Positions 1-6,752 of a stretch of DNA of 29,076 nt are shown in pieces; within the stretch, counting starts at the first letter, position 1, and every line of letters starts with the position of its first letter. The DNA is from an uncultured Lachnospiraceae bacterium (GTDB lineage Bacteria; Bacillota; Clostridia; Lachnospirales; Lachnospiraceae). The stretch is taken from contig CAPQSW010000004.1 of assembly GCA_948688495.1 (NCBI GenBank), positions 1 to 29,076 on the forward strand, given 5' to 3'. The notes under the pieces are model-generated. The model ran no database searches. It was not told the origin of the DNA and was given only the letters and a program-made list of their open reading frames with translations. A program made the position numbers and the translations under genes.

Positions 1-1026
1 GCATGTTACTTTCTTGACCTTGCTTTTTACAGGAATCATCTCGGACACGGATGGGGAGTAATCACTTTTACCTATTGCATCTATTGTAACCAATTTGTAG
101 TAATATGGGATGCCCTTGCTGACTTTCTGTTTATAGGAAGTTATATTGCCGCTTTTTGCAGTGTAAATACACTTATATGTTCCATTTTCCCGGGTGGAAC
201 GATAAAGCATGTATCCCGTTGCTCCCTCGAAAGCGTTCCAGTTGACCTGCAGACTGCTGCTGCCGGATTTTTTCACGGAGGTAATGGAGGAACCCGCCAT
301 TTTCCGGGCAGTAAAAGGCTCTGGGGCTGGCGTCCAATTCTCTCCTGTTATGGTGCGCACATCATCTTTTACATAACCGACAATTCGGTAATAATATTCC
401 ACGTTCCATTTTGCGGGTAAGGTAACGCTGTTTGTGCCTGCGCCTGCTGTGTGAATTGTTTTATATTTGCCATCGCTTCTTGCACGCTGCACATAGTAGC
501 CGCTGCTGCCGGGAATTTTTTTCCATTTCAGGGTAATGTGGTTGAAATCCGTCTGTTTGAGAGACAAAAGCGAAGCTCCCGCCGGCACTACATAAATGCG
601 TTGTTTGTAAGATGTCGTTCCGGTTGAAACAATGATATCTGCGTAGCCGGCCTTGAAACACTCAAATTTGACTGATTCCCAATAATAGGCGCCGGCACGT
701 AAAGTTGTTTTTTGACCTGACGTGATTTTCAGTACATTTGTGTTGGAACTGGAGACAGATACGGTAATGGGGCTGCTGGATGTATTTTGTCCGGCGTAGG
801 CCACGGAGCTGGTATTGTCTACATAGTCAGGACCGTAATATGCTGTGTTATATGGTTCGTCTGAAACAAATTCAAACGTGAGCTCCTCTGTCTGCTCAGC
901 CGTGCTTTTTGGAGCCTGCCCTGGCGAGACGAAAGGTACATTGTCAGTGGCATATGCTGCACCTGCTGGCTGTATGGCGCTTATCAATAGGAACGCTGTT
1001 AATAATAGGGCTGTTATTTTCTTCAT
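1..1026 (-). CDS. Secreted Ig-like/fibronectin type III surface protein, 3' end cut by window edge
   Basis: An uninterrupted frame of 342 codons runs leftward from an ATG at 1026 to the window edge with no stop. The start has a strong GGAGGAGGG Shine-Dalgarno. Residues 1-26 form a signal peptide (MKKITALLLTAFLLIS, then an Ala-rich cleavage region). Residues about 75-145 resemble a bacterial Ig-like fold (SSNTNVLKITSG followed by GYADIIVST). Two fibronectin type III-like repeats follow, about 151-240 and 245-335, each with the typical W-x-x-x-x-G-A/S-x-G-Y-x-[VL]-x-R core (KWKKIPGSSGYYVQR and NWNAFEGATGYMLYR). This architecture is common in clostridial wall or extracellular proteins, which often have many such repeats, so much of the protein may lie outside. 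Exact function and ligand are unknown. It may be element cargo or host DNA beyond an element boundary. Confidence 0.82.
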   Translation of the reverse strand, partial: MKKITALLLTAFLLISAIQPAGAAYATDNVPFVSPGQAPKSTAEQTEELTFEFVSDEPYNTAYYGPDYVDNTSSVAYAGQNTSSSPITVSVSSSNTNVLKITSGQKTTLRAGAYYWESVKFECFKAGYADIIVSTGTTSYKQRIYVVPAGASLLSLKQTDFNHITLKWKKIPGSSGYYVQRARSDGKYKTIHTAGAGTNSVTLPAKWNVEYYYRIVGYVKDDVRTITGENWTPAPEPFTARKMAGSSITSVKKSGSSSLQVNWNAFEGATGYMLYRSTRENGTYKCIYTAKSGNITSYKQKVSKGIPYYYKLVTIDAIGKSDYSPSVSEMIPVKSKVKKVTC

Positions 1027-1067
1027 CAATTTCCCTCCTCCTTATGTTATATATCTGTTTTCTATAA

Positions 1068-1095
1068 ATTATAACAGATTGGCTGTTTAAGTCAA
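1068..1095 (-). promoter_or_regulatory. Sigma-A-type promoter for the surface protein gene
   Basis: On the minus strand a TTGACT -35 (1095-1090) and a perfect TATAAT -10 (1073-1068) are separated by 16 bp and lie about 40 bp upstream of the ATG at 1026. The predicted leader contains the strong ribosome binding site. This is read directly from sequence; activity is inferred. Confidence 0.65.
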
Positions 1096-1121
1096 ATGGA
1101 TAATAGAATGGTTGAATAGGC

Positions 1122-1150
1122 TTTACACTTTGGGGATTGGTTGCTATAAT
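1122..1150 (+). promoter_or_regulatory. Sigma-A-type promoter for the two small ORFs
   Basis: TTTACA (1122-1127), a 17-bp spacer and a perfect TATAAT (1145-1150) form a near-consensus promoter, back to back with the leftward promoter at 1068-1095. The first good start codon downstream is at 1289, so the transcript would carry a leader of about 130 nt. I see only a short hairpin in it (TTTGC/GCAAA around 1201-1218) and no known riboswitch. Confidence 0.6.
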
Positions 1151-1288
1151 GAAATTGGTTACCAGATAGTTCGTATCCATAAATTTGGAGTGATAAAGAG
1201 GTTTGCCATGCCTTGCAAATCTGCATAAATACTGCATGTGTAGAGTTTTGCTCATGGCTAGAAGATCTTTTTTGAGGAGGTGAACGGT

Positions 1289-1465
1289 ATGCCGACAAAT
1301 GAAAAAGAATTAAACGCTAATCTTTTTGATCAGCTTACATTAGTTGAAAGAATAGAACGTCAGTTAGAAAATGGCGGTGCAGAGGCGGTAAAGACTGAAA
1401 TTGAGATATTAAAGAAAGAAATCAATCGTAAACTCTACCAGCAGCCGCCGCTTAAAAGCGAATAG
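1289..1465 (+). CDS. Small hypothetical protein, probable coiled coil
   Basis: This 58-residue charged protein starts at ATG 1289, eight bases after a GAGGAGG ribosome binding site. An in-frame GTG at 1280 overlaps the ribosome binding site itself and is unlikely to be used. The sequence (NANLFDQLTLVERIERQLEN, then an E/K-rich stretch with I/L spacing) suggests a helical or coiled-coil peptide. It has no signal peptide, membrane segment or cysteines. I do not recognise the family. It sits first in a two-gene unit driven by the promoter at 1122-1150 and closed by the terminator at 1696-1742, beside a recombinase, so it is probably part of a mobile element. Confidence 0.6.
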   Translation: MPTNEKELNANLFDQLTLVERIERQLENGGAEAVKTEIEILKKEINRKLYQQPPLKSE

Positions 1466-1492
1466 ATGTTTCCGTAATTGGGAGGTGATAAA

Positions 1493-1684
1493 ATGCCAAA
1501 TACTCTTGAAGTAGCAAAAGATGCGATTGAACAGTTTCAAAAAGTACAAAAACATATGTTAATAGCAAAAGAAGAGAATGCAACAAGAACATATGAAAGT
1601 TTGAAAGATGATTATTTGTCGTTAAAAGCAATACTTAACATCGCAGGTGTGAATCTTACGGATATTGACAAGATAAAAGAATAA
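1493..1684 (+). CDS. Small hypothetical protein
   Basis: This 63-residue protein starts at ATG 1493, preceded at a normal distance by GGAGGTGAT (1481-1489), a nearly full anti-Shine-Dalgarno match. That argues for real translation, and rules against the in-frame TTG at 1478. The product (MPNTLEVAKDAIEQFQKVQK, then charged helices ending in a short DLTDIDKIKE-like tail) looks all-helical and soluble, with no cysteines or membrane segment. It lies 27 bp after the previous small ORF and directly before a terminator. The family is not recognised; accessory or mobile element genes of this size are often regulatory or structural, but nothing here proves a role. Confidence 0.6.
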   Translation: MPNTLEVAKDAIEQFQKVQKHMLIAKEENATRTYESLKDDYLSLKAILNIAGVNLTDIDKIKE

Positions 1685-1695
1685 TGAAATTTCCC

Positions 1696-1742
1696 AAAAC
1701 TCAACTACCACTATTAGCTTCAATCGGTGGCAGTTGAGTTTT
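1696..1742 (+). terminator. Rho-independent terminator after the small-ORF unit
   Basis: A 16-nt left arm (AAAACTCAACTACCAC, 1696-1711) pairs with 1727-1742 (GTGGCAGTTGAGTTTT) with one mismatch, giving a long stem with a 15-nt loop and a terminal U run. Because the stem begins with AAAA it could also work in the reverse direction. Confidence 0.8.
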
Positions 1743-1749
1743 CTATATG
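1739..1749. repeat. 11-bp direct repeat, left copy
   Basis: The sequence TTTTCTATATG occurs here and again at 3846-3856 in the same orientation. The two copies flank the small ORF and serine recombinase. The right copy coincides with the point where the broken carboxypeptidase loses family resemblance. It could be a recombination core or a chance match in AT-rich DNA; this copy also overlaps the terminator tail. Confidence 0.4.
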
Positions 1750-1878
1750 AATTCATATATCTAGTACAACGGATATTACTAAACTTGTTATTTTGAGAAA
1801 TCAGGGCATTACAACTTAAATAATCAAAAGAAGGATAAAAAAGAGAAGATAAAAATTGTGCCTAAGAAGGGGTGGAAA

Positions 1879-1888
1879 CTGCTAGCAG
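1879..1888. repeat. Perfect 10-bp palindrome CTGCTAGCAG
   Basis: CTGCTAGCAG is self-complementary, and TGCTAG is repeated at 1903-1908 so that CTAGCA (1882-1887) and TGCTAG (1903-1908) can also form a stem. It lies upstream of the stem-loop at 1912-1947 and of the recombinase unit. It may be an operator or a recombinase site; no function is shown. Confidence 0.35.
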
Positions 1889-1911
1889 AAATGAATTAGT
1901 TTTGCTAGTGG

Positions 1912-1947
1912 AAAAAGGCAGTATCCGTTTATGGATGCTGCCTTTTT
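1912..1947 (+). terminator. Stem-loop with U tract, probable terminator
   Basis: AAAAAGGCAGTATCC (1912-1926) pairs with GGATGCTGCCTTTTT (1933-1947) with one G-U pair and a 6-nt loop. The right arm ends in five Ts. It stands alone upstream of the recombinase unit, so it may insulate that unit or terminate readthrough from the left. Confidence 0.7.
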
Positions 1948-1987
1948 CGCATATACAAGCCATTTCCTTCATAGAATAAAAGGAATA

Positions 1988-2146
1988 ATGCCAAAGGATA
2001 CAGCGAGTTTGGAGAGATCAAAGAAAAATCCTGATACAAAAAAAGGAAGCAGTGTGCGCCAGTTAAAGGTGAATGCAGTCTATGGGGAAATGTCACTTGT
2101 TGAATGTATGAAAAATGTAATGAAAGAAAAAACCAGATTAAAATAA
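1988..2146 (+). CDS. Small hypothetical protein upstream of the serine recombinase
   Basis: A 52-residue basic protein (MPKDTASLERSKKNPDTKKG, then a VNAVYGEMSLVECMKNVMKE segment and a Lys/Arg tail). The ATG at 1988 is preferred because the frame upstream to 1931 lies inside the stem-loop at 1912-1947; a weak AAAGGA lies very close to it. The C-terminal pattern (short strand, then S/T-L-x-E-C-M and a basic helix) resembles, from memory, short proteins encoded next to large serine recombinases in Clostridia, but I cannot name a family with certainty. It is co-oriented with the recombinase, whose own promoter starts just after this stop. A function as recombinase accessory is only inferred. Confidence 0.5.
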   Translation: MPKDTASLERSKKNPDTKKGSSVRQLKVNAVYGEMSLVECMKNVMKEKTRLK

Positions 2147-2158
2147 AGGCAATTGTGG

Positions 2159-2187
2159 TTGTAACAAAATATAAATGTGATTATAAT
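2159..2187 (+). promoter_or_regulatory. Promoter of the serine recombinase
   Basis: TTGTAA (2159-2164), a 17-bp spacer and a perfect TATAAT (2182-2187) predict transcription starting near 2194. This places the start codon at 2216, with GGAG at 2201-2204, and argues against the upstream in-frame GTG at 2177. Confidence 0.6.
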
Positions 2188-2215
2188 GAAAATAAGATCA
2201 GGAGATGCTTACACT

Positions 2216-3832
2216 ATGGACGGAAAAAATGCGGTATTATATTTAAGACTTTCCAAAGAAGATCTGCATAAGATACAGGAGGGGGATGACAGCGCCAGTA
2301 TTAAGAATCAGAGGCTGCTGCTCACAGAGTACGCATTGTCCCAGGGTTATCGGATTGCAGATGTTTATTCGGATGATGATGAGAGCGGGTTGTATGATGA
2401 TCGACCGGGATTTGAACAGATGATGGAGGATGCAAAGCTTAAAAAATTTGATGTTGTTATTGCGAAGAGCCAGTCCCGGTTTTCCAGAAATATGGAACAT
2501 ATTGAGAAATATCTGCACCATGATTTCCCGCTGCTGGGCATCCGTTTTATCGGTGTTGCGGATCATGCTGATACGGAAAATATGGGGAATAAGAAGGCGA
2601 GGCAGATCAATGGACTGGTCAATGAGTGGTATTGTGAGGACTTGTCCATAAACATCCGTTCTGTGTTCAAAGCGAAAATGAGGGACGGGCAATTTCTGGG
2701 TTCCTCCTGCCCCTATGGTTACCGGAAGGATCCGGAAGACCACAATCATCTGCTTATTGATCATTATGCCGCCTCCATAGTCCGGCGGATTTACGCCTTA
2801 TACCTGGACGGATATGGAAAAGGAAAGATTGCTTCCATGCTCTCCGCGGAGGGTGTGCTGATTCCTACACACTATAAGCAGGAGGTGCTTGGAACTTCCT
2901 ATAAGAACAGCAGGCTGCTTCCAGAGACAAAAGCGTGGTCTTACCAGACCGTACATACCATTCTCAGAAATCCAGTCTACACAGGAACCCTTGTCCAGAA
3001 CAAATACAATAAAATGTCTTATAAGGACAAGAGAAAAGTAAAGATGCCCAAAGAGGACTGGATTGTCGTGGAAAATACCCATGAACCGATTATAGATAAG
3101 CATACCTTTAAACTGGTGCAGGAACTGCAGGGACAGCGGACAAAAAGTGTCCATGCTGCAGCAAACGGTATTTTTTCCGGGAAACTGTTCTGCGCAGACT
3201 GTAAGAAATCCATGGAACGGCAGTACGCAAGGCGCGGAGACAGAGGCTTCATCGGTTACATCTGCAAAACCTATAAGAAACAAGGGAGACGGTTCTGTGA
3301 AAGCCACAGTATTTTAAATGAGGAATTGGAGCAGGCAGTTTTAAGCTCCCTGAAAGAAGAGGCTGGAAGAATCCTGACGGAGAATGATATTCAGGAACTG
3401 CAGCAGTTTGAAACAGTATCAGAACATCAGGAAGACCTGGCAGAACAATTGGACATATTACGCAGGCAGGTGGATAACATACAGAAATATAAGAAAGGGG
3501 CTTTTGAAAAATACCTTGATAATGTTATAATGGAATCAGATTTTAAGCAGTATACAGAACAGTACGACAGGCAGATCATGGAACTGGAACGTCATATCCA
3601 GGCATTGTCGGGGACAGCGGACAGGCTTGTTCCAGCGGATGATACGGACAGACAGCCGGGAGGGGGTATTTCTGAACTGGCAGAATCTGCATGGATGGAG
3701 AATTTTAAGAATTATATCAATATTGAGAAACTGGACAGGAGGACTGTCGTAGGGCTGATAGATAAGATAGAGGTTGGGAAGGATGGGGAGCTGGCTGTTT
3801 ATTATAAATTCAGGAATCCCTGTCAGAATTGA
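2216..3832 (+). CDS. Large serine recombinase (site-specific integrase)
   Basis: A 538-residue large serine recombinase that cuts and rejoins DNA at attachment sites through a phosphoserine intermediate. The N-terminal resolvase domain begins MDGKNAVLYLRLSKED, with Ser13 as the expected nucleophile, followed by the Q-R arm (IKNQRLLL) and the F-S-R motif (SQSRFSRN). A recombinase domain follows (about 160-270; CPYGYRKD, YQTVHTILRNPVYTGTL). A zinc ribbon has C326, C329, C350 and C361, and a coiled-coil segment lies at about 395-470 (QEDLAEQLDILRRQVDNIQK). Length and domain order fit the family and the protein looks intact. It ends 23 bp inside the broken carboxypeptidase frame on the other strand, as expected for an integrase beside its attachment site. 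It probably moved the accessory DNA to its left. Confidence 0.93.
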   Translation: MDGKNAVLYLRLSKEDLHKIQEGDDSASIKNQRLLLTEYALSQGYRIADVYSDDDESGLYDDRPGFEQMMEDAKLKKFDVVIAKSQSRFSRNMEHIEKYLHHDFPLLGIRFIGVADHADTENMGNKKARQINGLVNEWYCEDLSINIRSVFKAKMRDGQFLGSSCPYGYRKDPEDHNHLLIDHYAASIVRRIYALYLDGYGKGKIASMLSAEGVLIPTHYKQEVLGTSYKNSRLLPETKAWSYQTVHTILRNPVYTGTLVQNKYNKMSYKDKRKVKMPKEDWIVVENTHEPIIDKHTFKLVQELQGQRTKSVHAAANGIFSGKLFCADCKKSMERQYARRGDRGFIGYICKTYKKQGRRFCESHSILNEELEQAVLSSLKEEAGRILTENDIQELQQFETVSEHQEDLAEQLDILRRQVDNIQKYKKGAFEKYLDNVIMESDFKQYTEQYDRQIMELERHIQALSGTADRLVPADDTDRQPGGGISELAESAWMENFKNYINIEKLDRRTVVGLIDKIEVGKDGELAVYYKFRNPCQN

Positions 3833-3844
3833 AGATGTGTCTTC

Positions 3845-3860
3845 CTTTTCTATATGCAGC
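3845..3860. mobile_element. Right junction of the recombinase-borne element with the dac gene
   Basis: Reading leftward, codons typical of the carboxypeptidase family continue to about 3857 and then give way to sequence linked to the recombinase 3' end. The recombinase stop is only about 25 bp away. The 11-bp repeat copy TTTTCTATATG (3846-3856) ends exactly at this point. The crossover base cannot be set without an empty-site sequence. Confidence 0.6.
3846..3856. repeat. 11-bp direct repeat, right copy
   Basis: Second copy of TTTTCTATATG, matching 1739-1749. It lies 14 bp past the recombinase stop codon and abuts the carboxypeptidase coding remnant. Confidence 0.4.
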
Positions 3861-4370
3861 ACATGCGTCGTTGGCGCTCGCAACGGAAATACATTTAATC
3901 ATGGTGTCCACGGTCTGGGTCTCGCCCGGCTCCAAGAAGACCTGGGAACCGCCCATGCTGGCGGCGTATTCTGAGACAGTTACCGTGTCGTCCAAAGAAA
4001 TTTTTCCTTCCTGCAGCGCATCGAAAATCAAAATCAATGTCATGATCTTAGTAATGCTGGCGGGATGCCTTAGCATATCAGGTTCTTTTTCATAGACAAC
4101 CTGGCCGGTGGATGCCTCCATCAATACCACGGAAGGGGCGGAGACAGAAATCCCTTCTGCGTTAGGCGCCTCCGTTTCTGTCTGGGATTCAGTTCCGGTC
4201 TCATTCTGGGCTGCGGCGTCACTTCCATCCCCGGGCGGTGAGGAAGGCAGCAAAGGCGTGAACAGTAATGTAATTGATAACAGCAATGATAAAATACAGC
4301 GCATGGCATAACCTCCGAATATGTAACTATAAATAGTACATCATAATATATTACAGTGTAAGCAAAGGGC

Positions 4371-5231
4371 ATGGACGATATGATAATTTTGGTGATATTA
4401 ATTGTGGTATTTTATATCCTGTGGCAGAGACGTGAGCTTGGAAAATTTGGGGTTACACGGTATCAGATAAAGTCCCCGAAAATCAAAACGCCGGTCACGG
4501 TTGCGGTGATTGCAGATTTACACGGATTCTCCTATGGCAGTAAAAATGAAACGCTTGTGGCAGAGACTGCACAGTTAAAGCCCCAGGCAATTTTAATTCC
4601 GGGGGATATGTTGGTAAGCAAATATCCGGACACCTATGAGACTGCGTATGAGACGTTACGGGAGCTTGTGAAGATTGCCCCTGTCTATTACAGCTATGGC
4701 AACCATGAGAGCCGTCTGCGGGACCCTGAACGGATTCACTACCTGCAGTTTCAGGAATATATGGAAAAAGTACGCGCCCTCGGCGTGACGGTGATGGACA
4801 CGGAGAACCGCAGCATTTCGCTTGGGGGGAACCCGGCCGTGCTGTCCGCGTTGGAACTGGAGCTTGACTATTACGAAAAGGGACAGATTGTGCCGATGGA
4901 GGAATCTTATATGCGGGAACATCTGCCGCTCAGGTGCCCGGAACGGTTTCAAATCCTGCTCGCCCATAACCCGGCTTATGCAAGGAACTATGCCGCGTGG
5001 GGGGCGGATGTGACATTTTGCGGGCATAACCACGGAGGGCTCATCCGGATTCCCGGGATTGGAAGCCTGATTTCCCCGCAGTTGACCTTCTTCCCACGGT
5101 ATGATGCGGGGAAATTTGAAATCGATGGGCGTTATGTGATTGTCAGCCGCGGTCTCGGCACCCATACCTTCCATGTGAGGGTTTTTAACCGTGCGGAGCT
5201 TATTGCGGTAGATTTTCTGCCGGAATTATAA
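4371..5231 (+). CDS. Membrane-anchored calcineurin-like metallophosphoesterase
   Basis: A 286-residue protein with one N-terminal membrane segment (about 4-18, IILVILIVVFYILW) followed by a metallophosphoesterase domain of the YkuE-like group. The two-metal site is complete: D49-L-H51, G-D79, G-N111-H112-E, H199-N-P and G-H219-N-H221-G-G. Such enzymes hydrolyse phosphomono- or diesters; the natural substrate here is unknown, with lipid-linked or nucleotide phosphates as candidates. The catalytic domain could face either side; the short N-terminus gives no clear topology. Start ATG 4371 has only a weak AAAGGG upstream; ATG 4380 is an alternative. It is divergent from the broken dac gene and 63 bp upstream of the Memo-AMMECR1 gene, so cotranscription with that locus is possible. 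Confidence 0.88.
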   Translation: MDDMIILVILIVVFYILWQRRELGKFGVTRYQIKSPKIKTPVTVAVIADLHGFSYGSKNETLVAETAQLKPQAILIPGDMLVSKYPDTYETAYETLRELVKIAPVYYSYGNHESRLRDPERIHYLQFQEYMEKVRALGVTVMDTENRSISLGGNPAVLSALELELDYYEKGQIVPMEESYMREHLPLRCPERFQILLAHNPAYARNYAAWGADVTFCGHNHGGLIRIPGIGSLISPQLTFFPRYDAGKFEIDGRYVIVSRGLGTHTFHVRVFNRAELIAVDFLPEL

Positions 5232-5294
5232 ATGACATGGTAGGCCGCACAGAGCGGCGCGTGCCGATACCTATATAGAAAGCGAGGAAAATGT

Positions 5295-6680
5295 ATGGGA
5301 ATTTTAGCAGCAGTTATGGTTCCGCATCCGCCGTTGATTATACCGGATGTGGGAAAAGGAGAAGAAAAAAAGATTCAGTGTACCATTGATGCTTATCACG
5401 AGGCTGCGCGCAGGATTGGTGAGCTTAAGCCAGAGACGGTTGTTCTGATGTCGCCACATCAGATTATGTATGCCGATTACTTCCACATTTCCCCGGGAAA
5501 AGGCGCCAAAGGGGATTTTGGGCAGTTTGGCGCAGGCAGGGTGAAGCTGGAAGCTTCCTATGACACGGAATTTGTGGAAACATTGAGCTGGTTGGCAGAA
5601 TGGAAGGGATTTCCGGCTGGGACAGCCGGTGAAAAGAAAAAGCAGCTGGATCATGGAACGATGGTACCTTTATATTTCCTGAACCAATTTCTAGGAGAAT
5701 ACCGCCTGGTTCGGGTTGGCCTGTCGGGACTTCCACTCGCGCAGCATTATGAACTGGGACAGTGTATCAAAGAGACGGCAGAACAGTTAGGGCGACGGAC
5801 GGTGCTGGTTGCCAGCGGCGATTTATCACACAGGCTAAAGGAGGACGGCCCTTATGGGTATCAGAAAGAGGGCCCGATGTATGACAGTGAGATTATGCGC
5901 GTTATGGGACAGGCATCCTTTGGGGAGCTGCTGGAATTTAGGGAGGATTTTTGTGAAAGGGCAGGCGAATGCGGGCACCGCTCTTTTACAATTATGTCGG
6001 GAGCCCTGGACAGGACGGATGTCTGCCCGGAGAAGCTTTCCTATGAAGGGCCTTTCGGCGTCGGATACGGCGTCTGTGTCTATGAGGTCCGGGGAGCGGA
6101 CGCAGCACGAAATTTCAAAGAGCAGTTTGAAGAAAAGGAAAGGGCGCGGATTATGGCTCAGAGAGCACAGGAGGATGCTTATGTACAATTGGCGCGAAAG
6201 GCAGTGGAGGCGTATGTCCGGAAACGGGAAGTTTTGGATGTTCCACAGGATCTGCCGGGGGAGATGTACGCAGAAAGGGCCGGTGCATTTGTTTCCATCA
6301 AGGAAAACGGCAGTCTTCGGGGATGCATCGGCACCATTCAGGCAACGCAGCCGTCCATAGCAGAGGAAATTATAGGCAATGCCATCAGTGCATCCTCAAG
6401 GGATTACCGCTTTCCCCCGATTGAGGCAAAAGAACTTGATAAGCTGACAATCAGTGTGGACATATTGGGAGAACGTCAGAAGGTAGATTCCCCGGATAAA
6501 CTGGATGTCAAACGTTATGGAGTGATTGTGACGAAAGGAAGTAAGCGCGGGCTGCTGCTTCCAAATCTGGACGGGGTAGATACGGTCGAGCAGCAGATTG
6601 CGATCGCAAAGAAAAAGGCAGGTATCGCCATCCAGGAGCAGGCAGAACTGGAACGGTTTGAGGTAGTGCGCCACTATTAA
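5295..6680 (+). CDS. AmmeMemoRadiSam proteins B and A fused (Memo/LigB-like + AMMECR1)
   Basis: A 461-residue fusion. The N-terminal part (about 1-265) has the Memo/class III extradiol dioxygenase-like fold with the family's histidine motifs: P-H11-P-P, S-P-H55-Q, D119-H120-G and S-G-D176-L-S-H179. The C-terminal part (about 285-461) is an AMMECR1 domain with the hallmark L341-R-G-C344-I-G motif and the downstream PNLDGVDTVEQQ segment. A charged helical linker (about 268-300) joins them. The two families are usually described together with a radical SAM protein, as found 72 bp downstream here. The biochemical reaction of the set is not established to my knowledge; metal binding by the Memo domain and a conserved cysteine in AMMECR1 suggest a modification role. 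A fair GAGG ribosome binding site precedes ATG 5295. The protein is likely cytosolic, with no signal or membrane segment. Confidence 0.9.
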   Translation: MGILAAVMVPHPPLIIPDVGKGEEKKIQCTIDAYHEAARRIGELKPETVVLMSPHQIMYADYFHISPGKGAKGDFGQFGAGRVKLEASYDTEFVETLSWLAEWKGFPAGTAGEKKKQLDHGTMVPLYFLNQFLGEYRLVRVGLSGLPLAQHYELGQCIKETAEQLGRRTVLVASGDLSHRLKEDGPYGYQKEGPMYDSEIMRVMGQASFGELLEFREDFCERAGECGHRSFTIMSGALDRTDVCPEKLSYEGPFGVGYGVCVYEVRGADAARNFKEQFEEKERARIMAQRAQEDAYVQLARKAVEAYVRKREVLDVPQDLPGEMYAERAGAFVSIKENGSLRGCIGTIQATQPSIAEEIIGNAISASSRDYRFPPIEAKELDKLTISVDILGERQKVDSPDKLDVKRYGVIVTKGSKRGLLLPNLDGVDTVEQQIAIAKKKAGIAIQEQAELERFEVVRHY

Positions 6681-6752
6681 TCCAGCCGCATGATGCAGGC
6701 GAGTTATATGACAGGCCAGGTTATGGACTCAGAAAGGAGTATGAACAAACTT

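Larger units (their letters stand above)
1685..1987. other. Non-coding stretch between small ORFs and recombinase unit
   Basis: About 300 bases with no convincing gene. It holds the terminator at 1696-1742, one copy of an 11-bp repeat (1739-1749), an A-rich segment around 1815-1860, a 10-bp palindrome (1879-1888) with a partial inverted copy (1903-1908), and a second stem-loop (1912-1947). It contains no remnant of the 3' part of the broken carboxypeptidase gene on either strand. Confidence 0.6.
3810..4304 (-). pseudogene. Truncated serine-type D-Ala-D-Ala carboxypeptidase (DacF-like), cut by an element junction
   Basis: The frame starts at ATG 4304 behind GGAGG and encodes a signal peptide (MRCILSLLLSITLLF), an acidic low-complexity linker, then the start of a penicillin-binding protein transpeptidase fold. 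The SxxK nucleophile motif is present at S83-I-T-K86 and the SxN motif at S143-A-N145. Family resemblance then stops after ANDACAA and is replaced by a short foreign tail (YRKGRHIFNSDRDS) read antisense through the end of the recombinase gene. The KTG motif and the whole C-terminal half are missing: 164 residues against 427 in the intact paralogue at 9082-10365. It is almost certainly non-functional as an enzyme. The missing half is not found elsewhere in the window. Confidence 0.88.

Noticed and set aside
944..1298. Minus-strand small open frames in the gap upstream of the surface protein
   Set aside because: They run across the divergent promoters and the start of the signal peptide and lack ribosome binding sites.
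2243..2764. Minus-strand open frame of 173 codons within the serine recombinase
   Set aside because: Lies opposite the catalytic domain of an intact recombinase and has no start signal.
1280..3857. Prophage interpretation of the accessory region
   Set aside because: No capsid, tail, terminase or lysis gene is visible; a large serine recombinase alone fits transposon or other integrative elements equally well.
3838..4311. Plus-strand open frames opposite the broken carboxypeptidase
   Set aside because: They lack ribosome binding sites, and the minus-strand frame has a signal peptide plus two catalytic motifs.
4656..5174. Minus-strand open frame of 172 codons in the metallophosphoesterase gene
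   Set aside because: Antisense to complete metal-binding motifs on the plus strand, with no family resemblance of its own.
5244..5258. GCCGC/GCGGC hairpin between the phosphoesterase and Memo-AMMECR1 genes
   Set aside because: The stem is only 5 bp and has no U tract, so a terminator call is not supported.
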